Origin: Gracilaria domingensis
Lineage: Eukaryota > Rhodophyta > Florideophyceae > Gracilariales > Gracilariaceae
NCBI GenBank assembly: GCA_022539475.1
Contig: VCMS01000078.1
Span: forward strand, 120,448 to 184,447
Reading direction: 5' to 3'
DNA: 64,000 nucleotides
In this document: piece by piece, positions 31,321 to 42,770 of the stretch
Layout: every line of letters starts with the position of its first letter
How positions within the stretch are numbered: position 1 is the first letter of the stretch
Position numbers and translations under genes: made by a program
The notes under the pieces: generated by a model
Database searches by the model: none
The model's input: only the letters and a program-made list of their open reading frames with translations
Told to the model about the DNA's origin: nothing

Positions 31321-32342
31321 CTACGGGTCCGGTTCAAAGTCAATAGCAAACTCTTCATGTCGTTCCATACGGCGGATGTACTGATCAACTTGTTCTTCAT
31401 GCGTTGCCGCAGGCGGTAAATGTCCATACTTTCCAACAACGTAGTGATATATGAAAAAGATAGTTCTATCTGCCCCAAGCCGGTTCATCTGCAGGTGCAA
31501 TCTTCTAGTTAGTCTTCCCAACATTACATGGGCATATTGGGTGAAGTATTGTCCGTATATCAAATGAATACTTAAGCAGAGATGAAAGCAATTCCAAACG
31601 ATGCGATGCTTCTCCCACTCTTCACATTCCAGTGGAGAGAGCCAGTCTTCAGCTTGCGCCCGCAAATCTTCATTTGCAGATAGTTCATGTCTTCATTGTA
31701 GACTTCGTAGTCAACAATTATTGGCATTGCAAGAAGAGCCGGCGTTATTGGTGTGGTGTCTTCAATCTGGATTAGAGGAGGTACGTCACCGCGATCTTGA
31801 TCATATGCCAGATCGATCTCGAAAGCCTCCCTTGATTCAATCCGCTGGAGGAAGCTTGACACATCAACTCCGTAAGTTCTTTGCGGAGGAAGATGTCCAT
31901 AGCGAGCCACTGCAAAGTGATAGTAGTAAAAGACAAACTGCTGACCCACAAGCGGTATAATGAAAGGGTTCACCCTTCCTGTCAATGAGACCAGCTTAGT
32001 AAGAAGACCCTCGGTTATGTAGGGTCCATGTCGTTTGAAAATTCCAAGATAAACATGTAATAGGTTCCATGCGATCTTCTGTATATCGTTCGTACTCGTG
32101 CTGAAAGGGGAAAGCCATTCAGAGAGTCTCCATCCAGTCACAATTATCCTCAGATAGTCAACAAGGGGTCTGGTTGGATTTGGTCCTCCTTGTACCACGA
32201 CCGGGTATGCCGCTTCGGGCTGATTATTTGTTTCGTGTCCTACTGTTCTAGAGATCAGATGCCTTGGTCTAGGGTGGTAAGGTCTTAATCGTCTTGCATG
32301 AATGCCTCTTCTTGACATACGTCGGTGTGGAGAGACCAACAT
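31321..32342 (-). CDS. 3' accessory ORF of element C, two related domains
   Basis: Lies between pol and the 3' LTR, same strand as pol. Frame 1 (32342-31572, 256 codons) and frame 2 (31665-31321) carry two copies of one domain: compare EWLSPFSTS...FYYYHFAVARYGHLPPQRT...RIESREAFEIDLAYD with DWLSPLECE...FIYHYVVGKYGHLPPAATH...RMERHEEFAIDFEPD. The second part has no ATG, so it is reached by a frameshift near 31670-31700 or by splicing. The same arrangement occurs in the partial copy at 40369-40901. Family not recognised; no catalytic motif or clear membrane helix. Confidence 0.6.
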
Positions 32343-32440
32343 GTACCGAGGATGATTAGCTCGAACGACGTGGCATGGTCCATAGAACCTCGATTTGAAT
32401 GATGGTCATTTCACCGAAGGATTAAGGGCTTCACCATGCA

Positions 32441-34708
32441 TTACCAGTACCTGGTCTCCAACAGCGAACCGGTGTCCACGGCGCTCATCGTCTTGACGGT
32501 AAGGTTGCTGCAATGACCATGTGGCCCTCCCGAGGTGGCGGCTTGTAGTTCCACCTCACGATGGTCAAGTGACGGCGTGGCTATCAGGGAAGGAGGATCT
32601 GATGGATGCATTCGGGGTCGTACTCCATACATGAGCTGAAATGGAGAATATCCTTCGGCCATTTGTCGAGTGCGATAACCATAGAGAACCTCGTGGAGTA
32701 CTTCATCCCAATCAGAGTTCTGATCATGAATCGTTTTCGCGATCGCCCTCTTGATCGTCCCCACCATTCTTTCTGCGCGTCCATTAGACATAGGTGCATA
32801 TGCAAGCACCGGTTTGAGAGTGATATCATGACGCATTATATAAGCTTGGACACTTGACGCGAGAAAGGAGGTAGCGTTATCGGAGACAATCGTGGGGGGA
32901 TAGCCGAAGGGTGTGACCATCTCCCTTCTAATAAAGTTGACTACGTCGACTGCAGTAGATGTTCGAGTTGCCACTGCGATCGGCCATCCCGTGAGGTGCT
33001 CGACCCCAATGAGCAAGAATCGGTTTCCGTTCCTCGTCACCCTGAGGGGTCCGGCGAAATCAATTGAAAACGTGTGGAAGATATCCGTCAGCGGGGCTCG
33101 TTGGCCCGCTCGGTAAGCAAGAAAAGACCCCATGAACTGGCAGTCATCACAACTCTTGACGTAGGTTGTGACATCAGAGTGAATATTGGGCCACCAGAAT
33201 CGATCGATGACGTGCCTTCTGGTCGCCCTGACATCCCAGTGTCCCACATCGTCATGAAATGTTTTCAAGAGTTTATGCCTTTCATTGACGTTAGGGAGAA
33301 GCCGTAGCCCAGACCCCATTCTACAATACAACAGCCCATTCCACTGTGTCAACTTCTTAGAATTCCTTTTGATCGCCCCTCTGAGGCTCGAGTTGGGCTC
33401 ATCGACCGGAAGGTCGCTCAGATATCGACCAATATTTGCATAAAAAGGTTCGAGGCCTGAGAAAGCTCCGCATGGAGGGGAAGAAACAGTAGTCGCCGCC
33501 TCCGGAGCATAGTGCTCCTTCTTCGTGGAGTAGCGAGAAAGATAATCAGCAGCGCAATTCTTATCCCCTGAGCGGTACAAAACCTCGAACTCGTATTCAG
33601 CTAGGAAATCGAGCCACCTGGCCAATCGCCCATGTACATCCTTCTTCTGAAACGCATACTTGAGCGCCTGATGGTCTGTAATCAATTGAAATGGCTTTGA
33701 TCCAAGAAGGTATAGTCGAAATTTCTTGAACGCGAAGGTGACAGCAAGCGCCTCCTGCTCACAGACCGCGTAGTTCCTTTCAGCTGCAGTCATACTCCGG
33801 CTGGCATATTGAATTGGGTGAAACATGCCATCAGACTTCTTCTGAGCGAGAACGGCGCCTAAGGCAACTGAAGAAGCATCGGTTTCGACTCGAAACGGAC
33901 TGTTGAAGTCGGGAAAGGCCAACACTGGTGGACTGGTTAGCTTCTCCTTCAGGTCCTTGAAGGCTTCAACCATCTCATCGTTGAACTCTAGTTTCCGATT
34001 TCCGGACGTTGCTGCATGGAGGACTGCTAAAGTTTTGGCAAAGTGCGTGATAAACCGGGGGTAGTAGCCAGCAAGACCAAGGAAGCTCCTAAGTTCAGTG
34101 GTTGTCCTAGGGATCGGAGCCGCCTTGATGGCCTCTATTTTCTTCACGTCCACTGCAACTCCGCTCTGGTCGAAAACATGTCCGAGCAGTTCAATCTTGG
34201 GATGGGCAAAGTCGCTCTTAGAGATCTTCAGCTTCAACCCATGGGAGGCAATTGTCCTTAGTATCATCTTGATATGCTCGACGTGATAGTCTGAGGTTTT
34301 TGAATAGATGACCACATCGTCCAGATAGACCCTTACAAACGGATACTTATTGAGGATAGAGTCCATCATTCTTTGGAATGTAGAGGGGGCGTTCATCAAG
34401 CCGAACGGCATGACCTCGAACTGATAGGTTCCTTGACGGCAAACGAAGGTGGTCATCTCCTTACACCGAGGTGACATTCTAATCTGGCAGTACCCAGAGA
34501 AAAGGTCAAGCGTAGTGAAAAACGAACAGCCGCCCAAGTCATCAAAGATTTGTTCAATATGAGGTAAGGGCCATCTGTCCGCTTTCATAACTTCGTTCAG
34601 AGCTCGGTAGTCCACACAGAACCTTGGCTTGCCATCCTTTTTGGTCGCAATGACGATCGGAAAGCACCATGCCGATGTACAAGGTTTGATTATTACAGCG
34701 TCAAGCAT
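32441..34708 (-). pseudogene. pol: RT-RNase H-integrase of element C
   Basis: 755 codons in Ty3/gypsy order. RT: RFCVDYRALNEV, FTTLDLFSGYCQI, VYLDDVVIYS. RNase H: VETDASSVALGAVL, CEQEALAV, LITDHQAL. Integrase: zinc finger (HDDVGHWDVR...CDDCQ) and core FSIDFAGPL, IVSDNATSF, NGRAERMVGT. No chromodomain follows. All catalytic residues look intact, but the frame is separated from the protease part by a one-base shift near 34720, so the start at 34708 is not real. Confidence 0.92.
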
Positions 34709-36894
34709 CTTGCCGAGTTCTTTTTGACGACTTCATTATGTCGCGGCGGAAGCCTACAAACTCTTGAGTGTATCGGAGTCTGGGTCGTCAGTGAGAACTC
34801 ATGCATGACTGGTACATCTGCCGGTCGAAGATCATACAAAGACCAGGCGACCACATTAAGGTCAAGTAGAACATGAAGTAACTCCTGTTGCTCCCCGCTG
34901 GGCAAGTATGAAAGCCTTTTGAGGATAACTTCTTCGTGACTCGTATCAGGAGGGTAATCTCTTCGATCCAATGTACGACCCTTCCCATCAATCGCGACCG
35001 GATCTAACACGGAGTATTCGATCTCAGAAGCGGGACACGCAACCGTTGGTTCACTATCACGTGAAGTAGAGTGTCCTTCACCAGAGCCAGTTGTACGCGG
35101 CTCTGTTTGCGAGGGGTCGGGTTGATCTTCCAACTCTCTAACAGATGGTGGGGGGACCTGCGTCGAGAACTCTTCTTGAGGAAGCTCTTCCTCGAAAGCA
35201 ATCACGTAACGGCCATTGTCATCCTCCTCCAGTAGCCCAGTACGACCAAAAGGCATGTTGTGCACGCCGAGGTGAGAGGGGTGCGCTGGAGTGGGTACAG
35301 GGTACCGAATCTGGACACGAACCAAAAGAAAGTCGCTGATAAGTTCCCCTTCTTCAGGTGGTAGCAAAGTGACCTCGTCCGTAATCGGGATGGTGAGGAC
35401 AGGGTCGCAGTAGAGAGGGGTACCAGACAGCTCGACTTCTTCTGCTGAGGAACTATCTTCATCTTCTTCATGATCATCTTCATTTCTATTAGTCGCCACT
35501 TCCTCTTCCACTTCTACTTCTGCTTCATGAACTTCTGCTTCTACTTCTATATAATCTTCATCTTCTTCGTTGTCCCCTCCAGAGTTCCTCTCTTCAGCTC
35601 CTCTATCGTTGTCAGATGACAAAAGGGGAGGGTCAGGTGGTTGAAGGCTAATGTCTGTCATGGAACTCTGAAAAGACGAGGGCTTCGGGGCGTGATAGAC
35701 CGATCGGCGTTGATCGTCATTCGGCTCAGCTGGACCGCTCAGCTGGTTATCGGCCTCATCGTTACTGTTGTCCAGACTTATAACCATCACATGGTCTTCA
35801 TGAGCTTCCCTTTGCGATGGAACCGCGAAGGGTTCCTCATCAGCCGGTGCAGGTATAGGCCAGCCTACTCCGAAACGAACTACTTGTTCGGAACCGTTAT
35901 TCAGCTCCAGGACACCCATTTCTCCGTACGGAAGATCGGAGGTGTGAGGGTGGAGTTGTTCTCTGTCCGGTGGCTGAGGATAACGACGGTAGACTCGAGA
36001 GATAAGATAATCAGGCTGTCGTCTCACATCTTCGGCTCGTAGAAGAACAACGTCATCCCTGACCGGGACAACGAGATCGCGTTCATGCCCTCCATCCGAT
36101 GGAGAACCTTCGGAGTCGTCGTCGTCTGCGCTTTCCTCCGATTCGTCACCGTTCTCAAATTTTCTATTTGCTTCCCCAGGGGCGTGAGGAGTAACAATAG
36201 CAGGTTCCGGTTCAAAATCATTCACGCGCAATTGCCTAATGCCTCCCTCCGAATCCTGAGGATCAGCAGGGGAGGGGCTTTCCTGACCGAGATTCGTAGC
36301 ACCAATATTCTCCAGTTCGTTCGCGGATTCCTCTCCGGGTGGTTGTAAGGAGTCTTGTTCTTCATTCATAGTATTCAAAGCATATAATGACGTGTCAACT
36401 TTGCCCTTCGATAAAGCGATCGCGTATCCTTCGTCGTCGCTCTCCGAACTCTCAGAGAAGAACGACTCTGAAGCGGAAGTGAAATCCTCACTATCGGTGT
36501 GTTCATCCTCCTCGTCGAACACTACACCAAGGCGATGGTAATCAAGATGCAAAACAACAGATGCGCCGTCAAATTGCATAGAAACTTGCTGAGTACCCAG
36601 GTCCAAGCAGGCTTGGAGTGACTCAAGAGCAGGACAACCGACAATCACATTGAAGGGAGGCTTCTCAACGACCAAGAAATCCAACGGGACACGGAGAGAA
36701 CCAAACTCGAGGGGAACATCGTGCAGGCTTCCGCGAACTAAGGATTTGGTTCCGTCGGCAACGACAATCCTCCTACTCGACGGTTTCATCTCCAACGATA
36801 ACCGGTTGTATAACGCAATAGACATAAGATTAGGGATAGCACCAGAGTCCAGCAGCGCCTGGGAACTAGTGCCATAAACTGTAACATTCACCAC
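34693..36894 (-). pseudogene. pol: Protease and duplicated spacer module of element C pol
   Basis: 733 codons. Retropepsin near the start (LLDSGAIPNLMS, FNVIVGCPAL), then about 450 residues of acidic linker that hold two copies of an ~80-residue module: ISRVYRRYPQPP...DLPYGEMGVLELNNG and LVRVQIRYPVPT...NMPFGRTGLLEEDDNG. The start of RT follows (RLPPRHNEVVKK) before a one-base deletion shifts the frame near 34720. The spacer is far longer than usual between protease and RT. Confidence 0.8.
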
Positions 36895-37493
36895 TTTGAG
36901 AGTTTTAGGGAGTGAATGATTATGAGCGTAACTGACACGCCTTGACGAGAGACCACTGGAGAGAATTCAGCGAATGTCTTTCTTGGCCTCGTCCGCATCG
37001 CCGCGGACTAATTGACCGAAATTGATGCCAGAAGGGGCTCTCGCCAACTTTTCTTAAATGTTATATTTCCCAACGTGTTCTTGTATCTTCACTCTCCGGG
37101 ACTTTCCTTTAGACTTCTCCCCAGTGCCCTTCCTAGTCCTTGTCGACTTCTTGGGAGGGCCTTTGGCCTGCTGAGAGGGAGTCCTGGTAGTATGGGATTC
37201 GGGGAACATTACGGGTGAAATCCCTGAGAGAGGGCCAGTTCGCGCTTGCTTGGGCAGAGGCTCCCCTTCCGCGCCTCTTTTTGCGGTAGTAACAGGATTT
37301 TGTCTTTGCATCTAACTTTAGAGAATGCTGCCATCTGATAAGTTTCGCTTGTCATCAACGAGATCTTCATCATCTGAAGGGTCAGCAATCACAACTGAGA
37401 CTTGGTTCCCACCTGTGTTCTGGGAACCTCGTTTCTCACTCAGCAACTTCTCTCTCTCTCTGATTCGGAATTCACGTCTTCAAATGCAACTTT
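36895..37493 (-). other. gag-pol junction of element C
   Basis: No long single frame. A basic Lys/Arg/Pro-rich stretch (37311-37054, minus) may belong to the C-terminus of gag or N-terminus of pol. Stops interrupt all frames, by decay or because splicing or frameshifting is used. Confidence 0.35.
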
Positions 37494-38363
37494 TCAGACA
37501 ACACCGGTGTTATTCTTCTTCCAGCACGTAGCTGTAGAATGACTTAACTTGCCACAATTACCACATCGTGTGCCTCGATGTGGATTAAGCTCACAACGTG
37601 CCGCAAAGTGACCGGGTTGGCTGCAATACGAACAGAATTTTTCCGTATCCTGACGTCCGGTGGCAGTCGCAGCACTCTGAGTCTTCTTCACCAGGAGGTG
37701 CAACTCTGCCATCTGGTCAGCCAACTGATCCACTTTCGACTCCAGCGGACTTGTACGAGCAGGTTCCCTACAACGTTTAAAAATATGCTTCGCCGGTGGG
37801 AAAGCGTTGAGTGTACCATACGACCCGAGAGCTTTCTTTCCGCCGACAAAGTCCTTAACGAGGGCCTTCGAGGATTCGTAGTTTTCTGCTCCACGGAATA
37901 TGAGAAACTGCGCAAGATCTGCAAACTCCATGACGGCGTTTCGTAGTAACCCGAACTTAGCTTTCGAGTTAAAACCTGCCTGATCGAAGAAAGAGTCCAT
38001 CTTCTTCAAGGACCCTACCAGATCGACGTAATCTAAACGCGCCGAAACTGCCCGACGAGTCCTCTCCGCCGGTTCCTCGATTGCACCGAAACGCTCGATC
38101 AAAGCGAGCTTCACCTTCTGATAGTCCTTTGCTTCAATCGAAAGAGAGCCATCAACAGCATAGTTGTCATAAGAGAAGTCAAACGCTTCACCCTCAAGAT
38201 AGCCGAGCAACTTCATAGCCCGAACACTATCGTCTTCGTTGGGGGTAGCGACATTCTCGAAGTAAAACAGAAACTTCCTTACGTCGACGGCAGAACCATC
38301 GAAGGAAACCACACCAGAATCAGGAAAACCAGACCCTCCTCGAGAGTACCATGTGGACGCCAT
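37494..38363 (-). CDS. gag: Gag of element C
   Basis: 289 codons from the ATG at 38361-38363, which sits at the inner edge of the 5' LTR. Retrotransposon gag core (FLFYFENVATPNEDDSVRA, KVKLALIERFG, MDSFFDQAGF) followed by two zinc knuckles, CSYCSQPGHFAARC and CGNCGKLSHSTATC, typical of nucleocapsid. The start is so close to the LTR that GCCAT is shared with the outer end of the other LTR. Confidence 0.9.
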   Translation of the reverse strand: MASTWYSRGGSGFPDSGVVSFDGSAVDVRKFLFYFENVATPNEDDSVRAMKLLGYLEGEAFDFSYDNYAVDGSLSIEAKDYQKVKLALIERFGAIEEPAERTRRAVSARLDYVDLVGSLKKMDSFFDQAGFNSKAKFGLLRNAVMEFADLAQFLIFRGAENYESSKALVKDFVGGKKALGSYGTLNAFPPAKHIFKRCREPARTSPLESKVDQLADQMAELHLLVKKTQSAATATGRQDTEKFCSYCSQPGHFAARCELNPHRGTRCGNCGKLSHSTATCWKKNNTGVV

Positions 38364-40243
38364 TTTTCGTGAGCAAACCGAACGGCGCAGGTGGTGACAA
38401 ACCCAAGGAAAGCAACACAACAAATGCCCGAGAGTACCAGCCTAAACGGCGAAAGATAATACGGTAGCTCAGCGATAAACGCAACAGCCGCACAACAGAA
38501 CTGAAGCCACACGGCCTGTCTCAATGTTCACGTCGAGACCAGCAAATGAAGACAGAGACGCAGGCCAAGTAGCTAGTAGATGCACCGCACAACCCAAGCT
38601 CAGGGGTAGAACAAGGGCGTCGGTACGATGGGAATCATTGCAGTGTGCACACGAGCCCAATGGAGGGTCACACACTACAAATTCAAGGAGGAGGGCGGGA
38701 GACCGAGCCGCCCGTAGAGAGAAAGAAATGGGGAGGGGGAGTAGTTGATGGCAGGTAAGCACAGACCGTGCTAAAGGGAAGTGGGGATGCCAAAGGAGAG
38801 GGTCGACGACAGAGAGGCAGAGGGATGAGAGAGGGTTGGGGGGTCGTCGTGAGGGGAGAAGTGGTCTACCCGAGTCGAGTTAGCGGTGAGGTCTCGAACT
38901 CGGGGGGTTTATATCTACAATCACAGTGCTTCGTGTACCCTACGCCACATGCTGAATATCGGTCTCCACTAAGTACCCTAGCAGTGATGACATGCCATGA
39001 TGGCACAAATTCAGTACATCTTCCGGCTCACCTCAGGGCTAAAGCCCTACTATGGTCCACCACTTTGGGGTATCTTCCCCATAATGTTACAGGTTCGAGG
39101 TACCTACGTGTCTTATCACGTTTGTTTTCAGTTTGTACTGTCGTGTCCAAACTCGCTTCTGGTATCCGAACCGTACTCACGCCACCAGCTCACAATGACC
39201 AACGTAACGATCGACATTCGTCAACTGACGGACGACGAGACTGATAAATCCGATATTTCTCGTATGGAATCCACCGTAATCGAATATGAGGCTAAAGAGG
39301 CGTCTTCTAGTGTTAGCTCTAGCCCGGAAGATGATGCTGACGATATGGAGTACACGTGGGACGATGACGCTCCCCCTTCTTCTCGAATGGAAATCTTGGA
39401 GCAGCTGCTGTTGGACATGGTGGACAAGAAAGTTGAGGTGGATGTGGGTATGTTGGAAATCTATGTAGCGGTTCCGCGGATTCCTTTGGGCTACACTCGT
39501 GGTCTAATGGCCGGCTTACTGTTTGCTTGCAAACACCATAGTGTCCTGATGAATGGTCCTTCTCTTCTTGCCAAGGTGTATCGCGCACTTAAAGTGCAGT
39601 ACGATTCCTCCAAATGACGTCATTGCTTCTAGATAGGTTCTTCTGAGCCCGTGTGGTCAGCGCTTTTGTAAAGGCGTTTCTGCTTGGTTGCGTTTGAGCG
39701 ATTCGTTTTGATGCGTTACAATCTTGCCCCAAAGCGTCATCGCCCGTACACCATTACAGGGCTAGCCAGCACCCTCGCACATAATTGTCACAGCAACGTC
39801 CGGAACACCAACAGCACCAGCAGTCCGTAGCACCAGCAGCACCCTTCTGGCGCGCCGTTAGGCCACGGCGCGCAGTGATGATTTCTTCTTTGGTGGTGGG
39901 CGCGCCGCAGCGCGCGGCGCCCCACCCTCACTCAAGTTTTGCAGCTCGCGGGCCGCAGCGCTCGGCGCGCGAGCTTCACTCCTTTCATGCCGCTCGCGCG
40001 CCGCACCCCGCGGCGGGCGAGCTTCCTTCTTGCATCACGCCCGCCGCAGCGGGCGGCGCGCGAGCTTCCATTCTTCAAAGCGGCTGGCGCGCCGCGACGT
40101 GCGGCGCGCGACACAACGCCGAAGGGGGAGACGTGAAGTGCAGCTTCCACGCTGCGCTTCATCTATCCCCCCTTGGAGATATAAAAAAATCGGTGGGGGT
40201 GTCCCAGAGGGTGCGGGACACCCCCCCATAACCCGCCACCACA
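38359..40243 (-). repeat. Full internal LTR of element C
   Basis: 1885 bp, nearly identical to 29311-31195. It acts as 5' LTR of the gag-pol copy. Confidence 0.9.
38997..39617 (+). CDS. Antisense ORF inside LTR C (right copy)
   Basis: Same 206-codon product as 29949-30569, in the second LTR. It is oriented away from gag and towards the outer end of the element. Confidence 0.45.
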   Translation: MMAQIQYIFRLTSGLKPYYGPPLWGIFPIMLQVRGTYVSYHVCFQFVLSCPNSLLVSEPYSRHQLTMTNVTIDIRQLTDDETDKSDISRMESTVIEYEAKEASSSVSSSPEDDADDMEYTWDDDAPPSSRMEILEQLLLDMVDKKVEVDVGMLEIYVAVPRIPLGYTRGLMAGLLFACKHHSVLMNGPSLLAKVYRALKVQYDSSK

Positions 40244-40901
40244 CGCCCCCTAACCCAGCGGTCGCTACGCCTGGGCGACCAAGAGAATATTTACGAAGAA
40301 GAAGGGATCGCTCCATCTCGGGAAACCTCCTAGGTAGTTTATCTGAATGGGTACGGAGGTTCTGGGTACTACGGGTCCGGTTCAAAGTCAATAGCAAACT
40401 CTTCATGTCGTTCCATACGGCGGATGTACTGATCAACTTGTTCTTCATGCGTTGCCGCAGGCGGTAAATGTCCATACTTTCCAACAACGTAGTGATATAT
40501 GAAAAAGATAGTTCTATCTGCCCCAAGCCGGTTCATCTGCAGGTGCAATCTTCTAGTTAGTCTTCCCAACATTACATGGGCATATTGGGTGAAGTATTGT
40601 CCGTATATCAAATGAATACTTAAGCAGAGATGAAAGCAATTCCAAACGATGCGATGCTTCTCCCACTCTTCACATTCCAGTGGAGAGAGCCAGTCTTCAG
40701 CTTGCGCCCGCAAATCTTCATTTGCAGATAGTTCATGTCTTCATTGTAGACTTCGTAGTCAACAATTATTGGCATTGCAAGAAGAGCCGGCGTTATTGGT
40801 GTGGTGTCTTCAATCTGGATTAGAGAAGGTACGTCACCGCGATCTTGATCATATGCCAGATCGATCTCGAAAGCCTCCCTTGATTCAATCCGCTGGAGGA
40901 A
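40244..40901 (-). repeat. Duplicated 3' internal segment of element C
   Basis: Copy of 31196-31853 with about one change. It includes the second domain and part of the first domain of the 3' accessory ORF, and stops abruptly at the junction with the partial LTR. Confidence 0.9.
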
Positions 40902-40902
40902 T

Positions 40903-41485
40903 CGCTTTTGTAAAGGCGTTTCTGCTTGGTTGCGTTTGAGCGATTCGTTTTGATGCGTTACAATCTTGCCCCAAAGCGTCATCGCCCGTACACCATTACA
41001 GGGCTAGCCAGCACCCTCGCACATAATTGTCACAGCAACGTCCGGAGCACCAACAGCACCAGCAGTCCGTAGCACCAGCAGCACCTTTCTGGCGTGCCGT
41101 TAGGCCACGGCGCGCAGTGATGATTTCCTCTTTGGTGGTGGGCGCGCCGCAGCGCGCGGCGCCCCACCCTCACTCACGTTTTGCAGCTCGCAGGCCGCAG
41201 CGCGCGGCACGCGAGCTTCACTCCTTTCATGCCGCTCGCGCGCCGCACCTCGTGGCGCGCGAGCTTCCTTCTTCCATCACGCGTGGCGCAGCGGGCGGCG
41301 CGCGAACTTCCGTTCTTCAAAGCAGCTGGCGCGCCGCTACGTGCGGCGCGCGACACAACGCCGAAGGGGGAGACCTGAAGTGCAGCTTCCACGCTGCGCT
41401 TCATCTATCTCCCCCTGAGATATAAAAAAGTTCGGTGGGGGTGTCCCAGACGGTGCGGAACACCCCCCCATAACCCACCACCACA
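40903..41485 (-). repeat. Truncated outermost LTR of element C
   Basis: Corresponds to about 30613-31195, so only the first third (sense) of the LTR remains. It is visibly more diverged than the two full LTRs, with many substitutions in the palindromes. It ends at the TAAAC duplication. Confidence 0.88.
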
Positions 41486-41491
41486 ATAAAC

Positions 41492-41992
41492 ATCCCAAAA
41501 GGTGGCAGCACTGTGTTAAGTGCATGGTCTGATGCCGATTGGGGAAGAGAAAAAGATGGAAGAAGATCTAGAACTGGCCTTGTAGTATGCATTAATGAGG
41601 TTCCAGTCGTTTGGGCCTCAAAACTACAGCAGTCTGTAGCTCTATCTACGTGTGAAGCAGATTTTTTGCATTATCTGAATGTGTAAGGAGTGTTAAATGG
41701 ATTCGAAAACTATACAGCCGACTAGAGCTACGGCTAGAAGAGCCCACGAAAATTTTACAAGACAACGTAGGAAGCATTAAGTGGACAACCGAAGTTCGAG
41801 GTCTAAGGAACGTGAAGCATATCGGTATAAAATACAGCTTCGTGAAGGAGTCCGTACAACAAAAGGAAATTTTGGTAGAATATACGCCCTCAGAACTGAA
41901 TTACGCAGATTCATTCACCAAAATACTGCCGAAATCAGTAATGGAGGTTCACATGAAGTTTCTACGAATTATTCCATCATCTTCTTGAGGGG
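41492..41992 (+). pseudogene. pol: Copia RNase H, part 2
   Basis: Continues the frame broken at 29310: AWSDADWGREKDGRRSRTG, VVWASKLQQSVALSTCEADF, then after a one-base shift near 41680, KHIGIKYSFVKESV and the C-terminal YADSFTKILPKS. These are the catalytic and final motifs of Copia RNase H. A stop follows the polypurine tract TTGAGGGGGCG before the LTR. Confidence 0.88.
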
Positions 41993-41995
41993 GCG

Positions 41996-42285
41996 TGTCA
42001 TGGGAAGCAACTAACACCTCCCCAGAAGCAAAAAAATCACAGAAGAATGTTCTAGAACACTCGAGAAATCTTTAGAACAACGTAGAAACAATTATGAATA
42101 GAAGTATATGGCATGACCTAGAACCTTCTATAGACGACTTCCACACATTGAGATGTAGAAATCATTCATGTTTGTAGAAGTATCTAGACCTAGATCTAAG
42201 TAGTATAAAAGAGTAAAGCAGACTTCAAGCTCCTAACAATGGAGACCTCGAACTCAGTCTTGTCAACTCAAAACAAATCCTAAAA
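41996..42285 (+). repeat. 3' LTR of Copia element
   Basis: 290 bp, matches 25090-25379. The heat-shock triplets and TATAAAAG are kept. Followed by GTCTC. Confidence 0.92.
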
Positions 42286-42336
42286 GTCTCTCAAACGGCT
42301 TTTGGATTACGCCGATTTGACAACTACGAGGTCAGC

Positions 42337-42769
42337 ATGCCTTCGTCATCGTCACAAGCTCCGTTATCTGTGTTGCCACCTCTACGACCTGTACGTTTGT
42401 CTCCTAGCAAATCATCTAAACAAGCAGTCAACAACCGATCACGAGCACGTGATAAAAGACAACCGGATGCTTCTCCTCATAGACGGAAGCCATTATCGTC
42501 ACGATCTCGTTCTTCTCCTGATTCAATAGATTCATCTTCTTCGGAACCGTCACACTCTTCTTCCTCCTCTTCCTCATCGTCTCCCGATTGACGCTCTCGC
42601 TCCGCGTCCTACTCGAGCAGTTCGAATTATCACTCGTCTACACATTCATCACCGCGGAACAGATCGGCTCTTGCTCCCAATAGGTCTTTAAAACCCTCCG
42701 TTCAGAACGTATTTAAGCGTGCTACCATTCGAAAGATACAATACTCGGGAAACAATTTGCACGGAAAAC
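42337..42769 (+). pseudogene. Ser/Arg-rich ORF with in-frame TGA
   Basis: Frame from the ATG at 42337: Pro/Ser/Arg-rich with long Ser runs, broken by TGA at 42589 and then open again with RS-type repeats to about 42769. Low complexity; function unknown. It may be the N-terminal part of the following ORF, whose frame differs. Confidence 0.3.
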
Positions 42770-42770
42770 C

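Larger units (their letters stand above)
29311..41486 (-). mobile_element. Composite Ty3/gypsy element C, nested in Copia
   Basis: Inserted in the Copia RNase H region, flanked by TAAAC (29306-29310 and 41487-41491). Read on minus: partial LTR (41485-40903), piece of 3' internal region (40901-40244), full LTR (40243-38359), gag, pol, 3' ORF, full LTR (31195-29311). It is thus the remains of a tandem pair sharing one LTR, with most of the first copy deleted. The outer ends are not canonical TG..CA: the left end begins GCCATTTTT, shared with the gag start. Confidence 0.85.
25090..42285 (+). mobile_element. Copia element interrupted by element C
   Basis: Two 290-bp LTRs flanked by GTCTC (25085-25089 and 42286-42290). 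Sense is plus. Domain order is gag-protease-integrase-RT-RNase H, as in Ty1/copia. Without the nested insertion (29311-41486) it is about 5.0 kb. It carries several in-frame stops and is inactive. Confidence 0.95.

Noticed and set aside
36000..36894. DIRS or Penelope affiliation for element C, because of its atypical ends
   Set aside because: It has a DDE integrase, gag zinc knuckles, long direct LTRs and a 5-bp target duplication, so it is Ty3/gypsy.
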